A stretch of 56,555 nucleotides of DNA from Listeria_A hofi. GTDB lineage: Bacteria > Bacillota > Bacilli > Lactobacillales > Listeriaceae. The position numbers and the translations under genes were made by a program. How positions within the stretch are numbered: position 1 is the first letter of the stretch; the number at the start of each line of letters is the position of its first letter. The stretch covers positions 1 to 56,555 of the forward strand of contig NZ_CAUYTL010000020.1 in NCBI RefSeq assembly GCF_963575615.1, given 5' to 3'. Under the pieces are notes generated by a model. The model had not been told where the DNA came from and made no database searches. It saw only the letters and a list, made by a program, of their open reading frames with translations. Positions 7,814-16,310 of the stretch are shown piece after piece.

Positions 7814-8662
7814 ATGAGGATTGTTAAAGCGATTAATAATAATGTTGCGTTGGCGGTGAATGAGCAGGGACACGAGCTTGTTATCATGGGCAAAGGTGTT
7901 GGATTCCAGAAGAAGATGGATGATATTATTGAGGATGCGGTTATTGAGAAGGTCTTTGTTTTGGAAACGGACGAATTGTCTGAGAAATTGATGGATTTAC
8001 TAGGTGAGATTCCGGCGGTTCATTTGGAAATTGCGGATGAGATTGTGAATTTTGCAAAGGAAACTTTTGATGCGAAAATCAGTGACAATGTATACTTAAC
8101 TCTTACGGATCATATTAACTTTGCGATTGCTCGGCATGAGAAGGGTATGTTAATTCGTAATGTGATGTTGTGGGAAATTAAGAAGTTTTATAAGGATGAG
8201 TTTCGAGTTGGTTTGAAGGCACTGGAGATTATTAAGAAGCGGCTGGGGGTTCAGCTTGGTGAGGACGAGGCTGGCTTTATCGCACTTCATATTGTGAACG
8301 CGCGGACAGATGGGCAAGGGATGAAGACGACTGTTGATATGACTCAAGTGGTGCAGGATGTGCTGAATATTGTGACTTATCATTTCAATGTGGTTTTAGA
8401 CGAGACCTCACTTAATTTCACACGATTTGTGACGCACTTGCAATATTTTGCACAACGGCTTTTGCGGAATGAAATTGTGGATTCTGGTGATGATTTCTTG
8501 TTTGAGCAGGTGCAGTTGAAATATCCAGAGAGTTTTGAATGTACTGGGAAGATTGATGCATATTTGCAAACGGCGCACCACGCAACGCTTACGAAGGATG
8601 AACGAGTGTATTTGACGCTCCATATTCACCGAGTAACAGAGCGGAATCGGACAAATGAATAA
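7814..8662 (+). CDS. licT: BglG/LicT-family transcription antiterminator
   Basis: 282 aa. The CAT RNA-binding domain (1-55: MRIVKAINNNVALAVNEQGHELVIMGKGVGFQ) is followed by two PTS regulatory domains (about 65-170 and 171-282) with the expected His residues (DHINFAIARH, ALHIVNAR, THLQYFAQRL, LTLHIHRV). PTS phosphorylation should tune its RNA binding according to beta-glucoside supply. The ATG at 7814 follows GAGGAGGCTTCT. A RAT site precedes the gene. The PTS permease that would signal to it is not in this window, although three GH1 enzymes are. Confidence 0.93.
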   Translation: MRIVKAINNNVALAVNEQGHELVIMGKGVGFQKKMDDIIEDAVIEKVFVLETDELSEKLMDLLGEIPAVHLEIADEIVNFAKETFDAKISDNVYLTLTDHINFAIARHEKGMLIRNVMLWEIKKFYKDEFRVGLKALEIIKKRLGVQLGEDEAGFIALHIVNARTDGQGMKTTVDMTQVVQDVLNIVTYHFNVVLDETSLNFTRFVTHLQYFAQRLLRNEIVDSGDDFLFEQVQLKYPESFECTGKIDAYLQTAHHATLTKDERVYLTLHIHRVTERNRTNE

Positions 8663-8679
8663 AAAACATGACTTGTTGT

Positions 8680-8770
8680 TGTGGCTCTTATAAAGCATCC
8701 TTTGCTGAATTAGAGCCTCGATATGAGTGGGAGCGAAGCGAGCATTCATTCCTCCCGAATCTTTATACGC
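8680..8770 (+). repeat. Dispersed repeat family 2, copy 2
   Basis: GTGGCTCTTA...TTAGAGCC hairpin, then GAGTGGGAGCGAAGCGAGC and TATACGC, the same plan as 5426-5516. It lies directly after licT and could act as its transcript end. Confidence 0.5.
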
Positions 8771-8865
8771 TAAATAACAATTAAAATCGGAATAATCGGA
8801 TACTAATATTCAAAAAGACAAACTATAATTTTGTGGGCTTATTTTTTCGCAACTTTATGCTTGCT

Positions 8866-8881
8866 CTGTAATGCATTACAG
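8866..8881 (+). promoter_or_regulatory. Palindromic operator before the NagB-like gene
   Basis: A perfect 16-bp palindrome, CTGTAATGCATTACAG, lies between TTGCTC and TATAGT. The same CTTGCTC plus TGTAATGCATTACA arrangement recurs at 11165-11178 before the second GH1 gene, and a similar TGAAATGCATTTCA is at 46404. The nearby TetR gene (12796) is a candidate binder. Confidence 0.6.
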
Positions 8882-8932
8882 GGTGTATAGTGATTTTTAG
8901 ATAGAGATTTGATAAAAAAGGAGGAAATAATT

Positions 8933-9652
8933 TTGAAGTTTATTATTACAGATTCTTATGAAGAAATGAGTACGGTTGCAGGGCAGCATTTATTGGGTTA
9001 TATGTACCAGAATCGTCGTGTAAACATGTCGATTACAGCTGGGAATACACCACTACGGATGTATGAGCAGCTTGTCCCGCAGGTAAAAGGAAAATCTTAT
9101 TTTGATAATGTGCATTATTATAATTTCGATGAGATTCCGCTGAAAGGAACTGGCGAGCCAGGTGTGACGATTAGTAATTTGGCTAAATCTTTTTTCACTC
9201 CTGCAGGGATTCCGTCTGAGCAAATTCATGTGCTGGATGAAACGAATTATAAGACGCATGACGAGAGGTTGAAAGCGGATGGTGGGCTTGATGTAATGCT
9301 GCTTGGTATTGGCGCAGATGGGCACTTTTGTGGGAATTTGCCAGACACAACAGATGTTCATGATGAGACGGTTGCGGTTCCAACAACGCCTGAAATGAAG
9401 GAGATTTTGCTTGGTGAGGTTGGCGGTGATGCGTCGAAGGTTCCAGATTTTTATGTAACCATGGGACCTAAAGCTGTGATGCAGGCCAAAAATATTATTA
9501 TGTTTGCAAATGGTAAGCATAAGGCTGAAATCGTGAAGAAAGCATTTTTTGGTGAAATTACGAAAGATGTGCCGTCTTCCATTTTACAATTGCATCCATC
9601 GATTACGGTTATTTTGGATAAGGATGCAGCAGAATTATTAACTAATATTTGA
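8933..9652 (+). CDS. NagB/GalB-like sugar-phosphate isomerase/deaminase family protein
   Basis: 239 aa of the glucosamine-6-phosphate isomerase / 6-phosphogluconolactonase fold: SITAGNTPLRMYEQL (phosphate loop), YYNFDEIP, and LDVMLLGIGADGHFCGNLP. The GIGxDGHfxxNxP motif belongs to NagB-type enzymes that convert glucosamine-6-P to fructose-6-P, but it may act on a related amino sugar. The start is the TTG at 8933 behind AAGGAGGAAATAATT. It lies 22 bp before a GH1 gene and shares a palindromic operator with the next GH1, which suggests joint use on a beta-linked (amino)sugar. Confidence 0.85.
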   Translation: MKFIITDSYEEMSTVAGQHLLGYMYQNRRVNMSITAGNTPLRMYEQLVPQVKGKSYFDNVHYYNFDEIPLKGTGEPGVTISNLAKSFFTPAGIPSEQIHVLDETNYKTHDERLKADGGLDVMLLGIGADGHFCGNLPDTTDVHDETVAVPTTPEMKEILLGEVGGDASKVPDFYVTMGPKAVMQAKNIIMFANGKHKAEIVKKAFFGEITKDVPSSILQLHPSITVILDKDAAELLTNI

Positions 9653-9674
9653 TATAGAAGGGAAGAGAATTATT

Positions 9675-11108
9675 ATGACAAAATCACCATTTCCAGAAGG
9701 ATTTTTATGGGGTGGCGCGGTTGCTGCCAATCAATGCGAGGGTGCGTATTTAGAGGATGGGAAGGGATTGTCTCCTGTTGATTTGTTACCATCTGTTGAG
9801 GAAGGGCGTTGGGAAGCAGCTTTGAATCCGAAAAAGGCGCTTGAAACGACTTATAATTATTATCCGAGTCATGAATCGATTGATTTTTATCATCGTTATA
9901 AAGAAGATATTGCGTTGTTTGCGGAAATGGGATTCAAGTCGTTCCGTTTGTCGATTAGCTGGCCGCGGATTTTCCCAAATGGCGATGACGCGACTCCGAA
10001 TGAGGCTGGGCTTGAATTTTACGATCGTGTTTTTGCGGAGTGTGCGAAATATGGGATTGAGCCTGTTGTGACGATTAACCATTTTGATACGCCGGTTGAA
10101 CTTTTCAAGAAGTATGGTGGTTGGAAGAATCGTAAGTGTATCGACTTTTATTTGAATTTCTGTGATGTTATTTTTAAACGTTATAAGGGACAAGTGAAGT
10201 ATTGGATGACGTTTAACGAGATTAATATGATTTTGCATTTGCCGTTTTTCGGTGGTGGTATTGATGTGAACGGTGAAGCGAATCCAGAAGAGGTAAAGTA
10301 TCAAGCAGCGCATCATCAGTTGGTTGCTTCTGCGATGGCGACGAAATTGGCGCATGAGATTGATCCTGAAAACCAAGTTGGTTGCATGTTGGCGGCTGGT
10401 ACGACGTATGCGTTTTCATGTGATCCGAAAGATGTTTGGAAGGCACTTGAAGCGGATCGTGAGGGCTATTTCTTCATTGATGTGCAGGCGCGCGGTTACT
10501 ATCCAAGCTATAGCAAGCGTTTCTTCAAGGAAAACAATATTAATCTAGTAATCGAAGACGGCGATCTGGATGTTTTGAAAAATCATACGGTTGATTATGT
10601 GGCGTTTAGTTACTATTCTTCGCGCCTAACAAGTGCTGATCCTGAAGTGATGAAGGAGACAGAAGGTAACGTTTTTGCGACATTGCGTAACCCGAATCTA
10701 GAAGCGAGCGAGTGGGGTTGGCAAATTGATCCGCTTGGTTTGCGTATTACGATGAATGCGATTTACGACCGTTATCAAAAACCATTGTTCGTTGTGGAAA
10801 ATGGTTTGGGTGCAGTGGATACGGTTGAGGCTGATGGCTCGATTAATGATGACTACAGAATTGATTATATGCGTGAGCACGTTCGCGAAATGGGCGAGGC
10901 GATTGAGGACGGTGTCGATTTGATTGGCTATACACCGTGGGGTTGCATCGACCTTGTCAGCGCTGGTTCTGGTGAGATGAAGAAACGTTACGGCTTCATC
11001 TATGTAGATCGCGATAATGAAGGTAAAGGAACGCTCAATCGTTCTAAGAAGAAATCATTTGATTGGTATAAGAAAGTAATTGAAAGCAATGGTAGTGATT
11101 TAGCATAA
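9675..11108 (+). CDS. GH1 family 6-phospho-beta-glucosidase (first)
   Basis: 477 aa (beta/alpha)8 enzyme. The N-terminus FPEGFLWGGAVAANQCEGAY is typical of GH1, the acid/base Glu is in MTFNEIN and the nucleophile Glu in VVENGLGA. Near the C-terminus VSAGSGEMKKRYGFIYVD carries the Ser-Lys-Tyr set that holds a 6-phosphate, so PTS-imported disaccharides are the likely substrate. It follows the NagB-like gene by 22 bp and ends at a hairpin (11115-11156). Closely similar to the next gene. Confidence 0.92.
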   Translation: MTKSPFPEGFLWGGAVAANQCEGAYLEDGKGLSPVDLLPSVEEGRWEAALNPKKALETTYNYYPSHESIDFYHRYKEDIALFAEMGFKSFRLSISWPRIFPNGDDATPNEAGLEFYDRVFAECAKYGIEPVVTINHFDTPVELFKKYGGWKNRKCIDFYLNFCDVIFKRYKGQVKYWMTFNEINMILHLPFFGGGIDVNGEANPEEVKYQAAHHQLVASAMATKLAHEIDPENQVGCMLAAGTTYAFSCDPKDVWKALEADREGYFFIDVQARGYYPSYSKRFFKENNINLVIEDGDLDVLKNHTVDYVAFSYYSSRLTSADPEVMKETEGNVFATLRNPNLEASEWGWQIDPLGLRITMNAIYDRYQKPLFVVENGLGAVDTVEADGSINDDYRIDYMREHVREMGEAIEDGVDLIGYTPWGCIDLVSAGSGEMKKRYGFIYVDRDNEGKGTLNRSKKKSFDWYKKVIESNGSDLA

Positions 11109-11114
11109 AATAAG

Positions 11115-11156
11115 AGCCGAACTGCGAAAAATATTTTGTAGTTCGGCTTAAATTTT
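11115..11156 (+). terminator. Terminator after the first GH1 gene
   Basis: AGCCGAACT / AGTTCGGCT stem followed by TAAATTTT. Confidence 0.65.
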
Positions 11157-11164
11157 ACTTGCTC

Positions 11165-11178
11165 TGTAATGCATTACA
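11165..11178 (+). promoter_or_regulatory. Palindromic operator before the second GH1 gene
   Basis: TGTAATGCATTACA between TTGCTC and TATACT, with the same spacing as at 8866-8881; 21 consecutive bases are identical between the two sites. Confidence 0.6.
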
Positions 11179-11226
11179 TGAAGTATACTCAAAATGTAAA
11201 CAAGATTGAGAGGGGCGAATAGATAC

Positions 11227-12687
11227 ATGGTAGAGATTAAAAAGCAATTTCCAGAAGGATTTTTATGGGGTGGTGCAACGGCTGCAAATCAGGTAGAGGG
11301 TGGTTTTGATTTAGATGGTAAAGGCCTTTCTACAGCTGATATGGTTAAATTTGTTCCAAAAGAGGAGCGTGGTGGCGGTCATGCGCTGGACGTAACTTCG
11401 GCTGAAATTGAGGAGATTTTGGCGGGGAGATCAAAGGCACGTTTCCCAAAACGCGATGGGGTTGATTTTTATCATCGTTATAAAGAGGATATCGCACTGT
11501 TTGCAGAAATGGGATTCAAGACGTTTCGATTGTCGTTTAACTGGGCGCGTATTTTTCCGAATGGCGATGACTTAACGCCGAATGAGGTTGGCTTAGAATT
11601 TTATGACAATGTGATTGATGAGTTGTTGAAATATGGTATTGAGCCACTGGTGACGTTATCTCATTATGAGACACCGCTTGGTTTAACGCAGAAATATAAT
11701 GGTTGGGCGAGCCGAGAGGTTATCGATCATTATGTGCGCTATGCGGAAACGGTAATGACACGTTACAAAGATAAAGTAAAGTATTGGCTGACATTTAATG
11801 AGATTAATATCATCGCGATTAGCCCATATACTGGTGGCGGCGTGGTCGTGGATCGTGTGGATAATCCGCTTGAAGTTTCTTATCAAGCGGCGCACCATCA
11901 ATTTGTTGCGAGCTCGAAGGTTGTTAAGTTAGGCCATGAGATTAATCCAGATTTTGAAATTGGTTGTATGTTGGCACGGATGGAAACGTATCCGGCAACG
12001 AATAATCCAGACGATATCTTGCTTGCTCAGCACCAAAATCAGATGAATTTGTTCTTTACGGACGTTCAAGTGAGCGGTTACTATCCTGGTTTCATCAAGC
12101 GTTATTTTGCAGAAAATGATATTACAATCAAGATGGAAGACGGCGATTTAGAGCTTTTGAAAAATTATCCTGTAGATTACTTGTCGTTTAGTTACTACAT
12201 GACATTATCTGTTTCGGCTGATCCGAATCGTGATCAAACGGGTGGGAATTTCATGGGCGGCGTGAAAAATGAATATCTGGAAAGCTCTGACTGGGGCTGG
12301 CAGATTGATCCAAAAGGCTTGCGTGTAACGCTGAATGGATTGTATGATCGCTATAGAGTACCACTTTTCATTGTGGAAAATGGTTTGGGTGCATATGATA
12401 CCGTGGAAGCGGATGGTGCGATTCATGATCCGTACCGTATTGATTATTTGCGAAAACATATCGAGCAGATGGCAGAAGCTATTGCAGACGGTGTTGATTT
12501 GATTGGTTACACGAGCTGGGGGCCAATCGATTTAATTAGTGCATCTACGAGTGAAATGTCGAAGCGTTACGGTTTCATTTATGTGGATCAGGATGATGAA
12601 GGGAACGGTACGTTGGCTCGCTCACGTAAAGATTCATTCTTCTGGTATAAAAAAGTGATTGAGACGAATGGTGAAGATTTAGCGTAA
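11227..12687 (+). CDS. GH1 family 6-phospho-beta-glucosidase (second)
   Basis: 486 aa. Same plan as the preceding gene: FPEGFLWGGATAANQVEG, acid/base Glu in LTFNEIN, nucleophile Glu in IVENGLGA, and SASTSEMSKRYGFIYVD with the phosphate-binding Ser-Lys-Tyr. The first GH1 has GAYLEDGKGLS where this has GGFDLDGKGLS, so they look like tandem duplicates with diverged sugar pockets. The ATG at 11227 is 11 nt from GAGGGG. It has its own promoter with the shared palindromic operator. Confidence 0.92.
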   Translation: MVEIKKQFPEGFLWGGATAANQVEGGFDLDGKGLSTADMVKFVPKEERGGGHALDVTSAEIEEILAGRSKARFPKRDGVDFYHRYKEDIALFAEMGFKTFRLSFNWARIFPNGDDLTPNEVGLEFYDNVIDELLKYGIEPLVTLSHYETPLGLTQKYNGWASREVIDHYVRYAETVMTRYKDKVKYWLTFNEINIIAISPYTGGGVVVDRVDNPLEVSYQAAHHQFVASSKVVKLGHEINPDFEIGCMLARMETYPATNNPDDILLAQHQNQMNLFFTDVQVSGYYPGFIKRYFAENDITIKMEDGDLELLKNYPVDYLSFSYYMTLSVSADPNRDQTGGNFMGGVKNEYLESSDWGWQIDPKGLRVTLNGLYDRYRVPLFIVENGLGAYDTVEADGAIHDPYRIDYLRKHIEQMAEAIADGVDLIGYTSWGPIDLISASTSEMSKRYGFIYVDQDDEGNGTLARSRKDSFFWYKKVIETNGEDLA

Positions 12688-12694
12688 GTTAGAA

Positions 12695-12730
12695 AAGAGA
12701 TTAGCGGTTTTTGTAGCTAGTCTCTTTTTG
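12695..12730 (+). terminator. Terminator after the second GH1 gene
   Basis: AGAGATTAGC / GCTAGTCTCT stem and TTTTT. Confidence 0.65.
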
Positions 12731-12795
12731 TCTTGATTAAAGGCATTTTTTGCGTTACATTTAAGCTAATAGCGCAATGGAAAGTAGGGTGTGAA

Positions 12796-13323
12796 ATGAA
12801 GAAACAGGAACTAATCGATGCTGCAATACAAGTTATTCAGGAGGATGGGGCTCACCAGTTAAGCTTGGCGAAAATTGCTGAGAAAGTTGGCATCACAAAA
12901 CCTGCCATCTTCTATCACTTTAAGAATAAGCAAGATTTAATGATGGCGTTAACGCACTTCACTGTTGGCGAGTATGAAAAAATAATTGCTGTGGAATATG
13001 AAAAAATATCTGAAAATGATGCTTTGCGCCATGTTCATGCTTTTTTGAAAGGAAACTTGCGGCAATTAAATGATTCTGAACTGATTAAAGTGCATGCGGC
13101 TTCGATGGAAGTCTTAGTTTCGAATGAGGAGGCAACCGCGGTTTGGCAGGATGTATATCGCCGGGAGCTTGGAAAAATGGCTCCAGAGATTGGTGAAGTT
13201 CGTGCGGATTTGCTTAGTGTGGCACTCGATGGTATGTGGTATGGTGCAATGTGCGGGGTTTGGGATGCGAAACGCGCGGAGGCGGTCATCTTATATTTAG
13301 AGAAAATCATCAATCAAGCGTAA
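12796..13323 (+). CDS. TetR-family transcriptional regulator
   Basis: 175 aa. The N-terminal helix-turn-helix (about 1-50) reads LSLAKIAEKVGITKPAIFYHFKNKQDLM, the TetR signature; the rest is a helical ligand domain. It directly follows the GH1/NagB-like cluster, so it could bind the TGTAATGCATTACA palindromes there, although it might instead act on the MarR/dioxygenase genes downstream. The start at 12796 (ATGAAGAAACAG) lies behind GTAGGGTGTGAA. Confidence 0.85.
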   Translation: MKKQELIDAAIQVIQEDGAHQLSLAKIAEKVGITKPAIFYHFKNKQDLMMALTHFTVGEYEKIIAVEYEKISENDALRHVHAFLKGNLRQLNDSELIKVHAASMEVLVSNEEATAVWQDVYRRELGKMAPEIGEVRADLLSVALDGMWYGAMCGVWDAKRAEAVILYLEKIINQA

Positions 13324-13340
13324 AGATTTGCTTTTTTTAC

Positions 13341-13356
13341 AGTTTAGAACTAAACT
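13341..13356 (+). promoter_or_regulatory. Inverted repeat, candidate MarR operator
   Basis: AGTTTAG-aa-CTAAACT, perfect 7-bp arms, just ahead of the ribosome site of the MarR-type gene; consistent with self-control. Confidence 0.45.
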
Positions 13357-13377
13357 TGTGATGAGGAGGTGATTCTC

Positions 13378-13794
13378 TTGGTGAAAAAAGAGCAACGATT
13401 AGGCGTGTTACTTTGGTTTAGGCTCAGTAGATTCTATAACCGCAATATTAAATTAACCAATCAAAATCTTAAAAAAGCAAATCTTTCGATGGCACAATTT
13501 GATGTGATTGCTCAGATTGGTCTAGAGGGTGAGAGCACGCAAAAATCATTGGCGGATAGGCTTGTGGTCACCAAAGGAAATATCACACAATTGCTTGTCA
13601 AATTGGAAGAGCAGGGCTTGATTTGTCGGCGAAAGCAGGGTAAAGAGAAGTATATTGCTTTAACGGAGCAGGGTAAGGCGTGCTATGTAGAAACTGTTCC
13701 TGCGCAAGAGGCGTTTCAGCAGGAACAGTTTGGGAAGCTGACGCGCGACGAACAAAAACTGTTACTGGATCTATTAAAAAAATTAGATGATTAG
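13378..13794 (+). CDS. MarR-family regulator (MhqR-like)
   Basis: 138 aa winged-helix protein. LSMAQFDVIAQIGLEG, STQKSLADRLVVTKGNITQLLVKLEEQGLI (recognition helix) and YIALTEQGKA (wing) are MarR hallmarks. In Bacillus and Listeria relatives such regulators (MhqR) repress VOC dioxygenases against quinones, and here a VOC dioxygenase follows 14 bp downstream. The start is set at TTG 13378, 8 nt after AGGAGG; GTG 13381 is an alternative. Confidence 0.86.
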   Translation: MVKKEQRLGVLLWFRLSRFYNRNIKLTNQNLKKANLSMAQFDVIAQIGLEGESTQKSLADRLVVTKGNITQLLVKLEEQGLICRRKQGKEKYIALTEQGKACYVETVPAQEAFQQEQFGKLTRDEQKLLLDLLKKLDD

Positions 13795-13808
13795 TGAGGA
13801 GTGTTAAG

Positions 13809-14768
13809 ATGGAGTTAAGAGGAATACATCATATTTCGATTATAACGGAGAATGCGCGTGCTAATTTTGATTTTTATACGAAGGTTTTGGGCTTGCGATT
13901 AGTGAAGAAGACAGTGAATCAGGATGACCCATACACGTATCATTTGTATTACGCAGATGAGGTTGGAAATCCGGGCACGACGGTTACTTTTTTTGAAATT
14001 CCTAGGGCGAATCGAGGACATAAAGGATATAATTCGATTGCGCGAATGGGGCTACGTGTACCGAATGATGCGGCATTGGCTTATTGGGAAGAGCGTTTAA
14101 CATTGTTTCACGTGAAACATGAGGGCGTCTATGAACAATTTGATCGAAAGGTTTTGGATTTTGAAGATGTGGATGGTTTGGCTATTCAGCTTATTTCAGA
14201 TGAGCGGAATAAAGGTGTTGCGGGTGGAAATCCATGGCAAGATAGCCCGGTTCCTGTGGAGTTTGCGATTACTGGGCTGGGGCCAGTTTTGTTTTCGACA
14301 TTGAAAAAAGAAAAGACTGATCGAGTGTTGACGAAGGTCCTTGGATTCCATCGGGTTGGTGCATACGAGGATGATGAGCGTTTGGTAACTGTTTTCCAAG
14401 TTGGAGATGGTGGCTCTGGCGCAGAGGTTCAATTAGAGGCTAATTTTAAAGATCCTCATGCTGTGGAGGGGCTAGGCAGTGTGCATCATGTGGCATTTCG
14501 GGTTGCAGATGATGCGGAGTTGCGTGAATGGGTGGCGTATATTCAAGGTTTAGGATACCCGAATTCTGGTTTTGTGGATCGTCATTATTTCCACTCACTG
14601 TATTTTAGAGAGGAAAATGGTATTTTGATTGAGCTTGCGACGGATGGACCAGGATTTAAGACGGATTTTTCGAAAGAACACGGAACGTATGTAGAGCTTC
14701 CACCTGCATTAGAAGGGCGCCGGGCTGATATTGAAGCGCATTTGACGGAGCTTGATAGTGATAAATAA
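13809..14768 (+). CDS. VOC-family ring-cleaving dioxygenase (MhqO/MhqA-like)
   Basis: 319 aa with two pairs of vicinal-oxygen-chelate repeats. The metal ligands fit His in IHHISIITENARANFDFYTKVLGL, His in VHHVAFRVADDAE and Glu in LIELATDGPGF. Family members use Fe(II) or Mn(II) to open hydroquinone or catechol rings and protect against quinones. It shares a transcript with the MarR-type regulator (14-bp gap). The ATG at 13809 is preceded by GAGGAGTGTTAAG. Confidence 0.88.
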   Translation: MELRGIHHISIITENARANFDFYTKVLGLRLVKKTVNQDDPYTYHLYYADEVGNPGTTVTFFEIPRANRGHKGYNSIARMGLRVPNDAALAYWEERLTLFHVKHEGVYEQFDRKVLDFEDVDGLAIQLISDERNKGVAGGNPWQDSPVPVEFAITGLGPVLFSTLKKEKTDRVLTKVLGFHRVGAYEDDERLVTVFQVGDGGSGAEVQLEANFKDPHAVEGLGSVHHVAFRVADDAELREWVAYIQGLGYPNSGFVDRHYFHSLYFREENGILIELATDGPGFKTDFSKEHGTYVELPPALEGRRADIEAHLTELDSDK

Positions 14769-14832
14769 TAATGGCAAAAAGCATCAGTATCTATTATGAT
14801 AGGTATAACATAATAATAGGCGGTGAAGACAT

Positions 14833-15603
14833 ATGACGGAAATCAGGTATGAAGGCATAGCCAACAAGGACTGTCCTAGTTTAGAGCGATTTTTAGTTTC
14901 TAGTAAGCACGAGGTTCCAGCGATGTTGATTTTTCAAGGTGGTGGATATGAAAAGCGAGCGGAGCATGAGGGTAAACCGGTGGCGGAATGGTTGAACAGT
15001 ATTGGTATTTCAGCGTTTATTGTGAATTATCGGGTTGCGCCGTACAAACATCCAGTTCCTCTAGAAGATGCAAAGTGGGCGATGCGCATGGTGCGACATC
15101 GTTCGGAGGAGTGGGGTATTGATCCAAATCGGATTGGTGCGATTGGTTTTTCAGCGGGGGGCCATTTAGCCTCCACTTTGGCGACGCATATTGATGAGGG
15201 TCGACCTGATGCGGAGGATCGGATGCATCAATATAGTACGCGTCCAGATGTGTTGATTTTGGCGTATCCAGTTATTACGATGAGGGCGCTGACACATCAA
15301 GGTAGTTTGCATAATTTATTAGGAGAAGCACCGACGAAGCAGCAGATTCTTGACTTGTCAAATGAGTTGCACGTTACAAATAATACACCACCCACTTTTT
15401 TATGGCATACGGAAGAGGATCCAGTGGTCCCTGTTGATAATAGTTTTATTTTTGCTGCAGCGCTTAGACGGCATAATATTCCGCACTCTGTCCATACGTT
15501 TGAGCAAGGAAAGCATGGGCTTGGAATGGCAACGGATAACCTCGAGGCTAAAATTTGGCCGAAACTCTGTGAAAATTGGTTAAAAGTGCGAAACTTCATT
15601 TAA
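14833..15603 (+). CDS. Alpha/beta hydrolase (esterase)
   Basis: 256 aa. The oxyanion region is FQGGGYEKRAEHEG, the nucleophile Ser is in GFSAGGHLAS, the acid is Asp in EEDPVVPVDNS and the His in GKHGLGMAT. This is the BD-FAE/Axe-type carboxylesterase group that removes acyl groups from sugars or small esters. It has no signal peptide, so it is cytoplasmic. It may be co-transcribed with the MarR-dioxygenase pair or with the phosphatase genes after it. Confidence 0.87.
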   Translation: MTEIRYEGIANKDCPSLERFLVSSKHEVPAMLIFQGGGYEKRAEHEGKPVAEWLNSIGISAFIVNYRVAPYKHPVPLEDAKWAMRMVRHRSEEWGIDPNRIGAIGFSAGGHLASTLATHIDEGRPDAEDRMHQYSTRPDVLILAYPVITMRALTHQGSLHNLLGEAPTKQQILDLSNELHVTNNTPPTFLWHTEEDPVVPVDNSFIFAAALRRHNIPHSVHTFEQGKHGLGMATDNLEAKIWPKLCENWLKVRNFI

Positions 15604-15661
15604 TTTTCTGTGAAACAGTGGTACAATTTTAGTGGATAGTTAATTTGGAGGAGGCAATATT

Positions 15662-16306
15662 TTGGGTAAACGCACTTTTTATTTTGTACGGCACGGTAAG
15701 ACGGAATGGAACTTGGCCAGAAGAATGCAGGGTTGGGGTGATTCACCGCTGATTGAAGAAGGTATTAATGGTGCAATTGCAACAGGTGCTGCATTGCGAG
15801 ATGTGGACTTTACGGCTGTTTATTCTAGCCCGAGTAAGCGCACAGTCGATACGGCGAGTTACATTCTGGGTGGCCGTGATATAGATGTAAGAACGCTTCA
15901 AGGACTTCGCGAAATGAGTTTTGGCATCTGGGAAGGTGAGCGTTTTACGGATATTACGGAGAATTATGGAGAAGAGTACGCGATGATGCTGGATAACCCG
16001 GCAGAGTACGGAGCAACTGTTAGCAAGGGCGAGACTTATTATCAAGTGAAGGGCCGCACAAAATTGGCTGTGGAACAGATTTTAGAGGAGCAGCCAGAGG
16101 GCAATATTTTGGTAGTTTCACACGGGATGGCTTTGCGGGTTTTGATATTTGTTGCTTTGCAGGGGGCTGATTTGCAGACGCATCGTACGGAAACCCCACA
16201 CATTTTGAATACTAGTGTGACAGTTGTGGAGTATGAAAATGGCGAGTTCTGTGTAATTACGGCGAATGATACCTCTCATCTTGAGGGGATAGTTGAGGGG
16301 GTTTAG
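15662..16306 (+). CDS. Histidine phosphatase (phosphoglycerate mutase-like)
   Basis: 214 aa. RHGKTEWN holds the catalytic His, SPSKRTVDTA, EMSFGIWEGE and VVSHGMALR complete the branch 1 signature. Such small proteins act as broad phosphatases rather than true mutases. Start TTG at 15662 behind GGAGGAGGCAATATT. The next gene, another phosphatase of a different fold, begins 4 bp later. Confidence 0.9.
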   Translation: MGKRTFYFVRHGKTEWNLARRMQGWGDSPLIEEGINGAIATGAALRDVDFTAVYSSPSKRTVDTASYILGGRDIDVRTLQGLREMSFGIWEGERFTDITENYGEEYAMMLDNPAEYGATVSKGETYYQVKGRTKLAVEQILEEQPEGNILVVSHGMALRVLIFVALQGADLQTHRTETPHILNTSVTVVEYENGEFCVITANDTSHLEGIVEGV

Positions 16307-16310
16307 GTAG

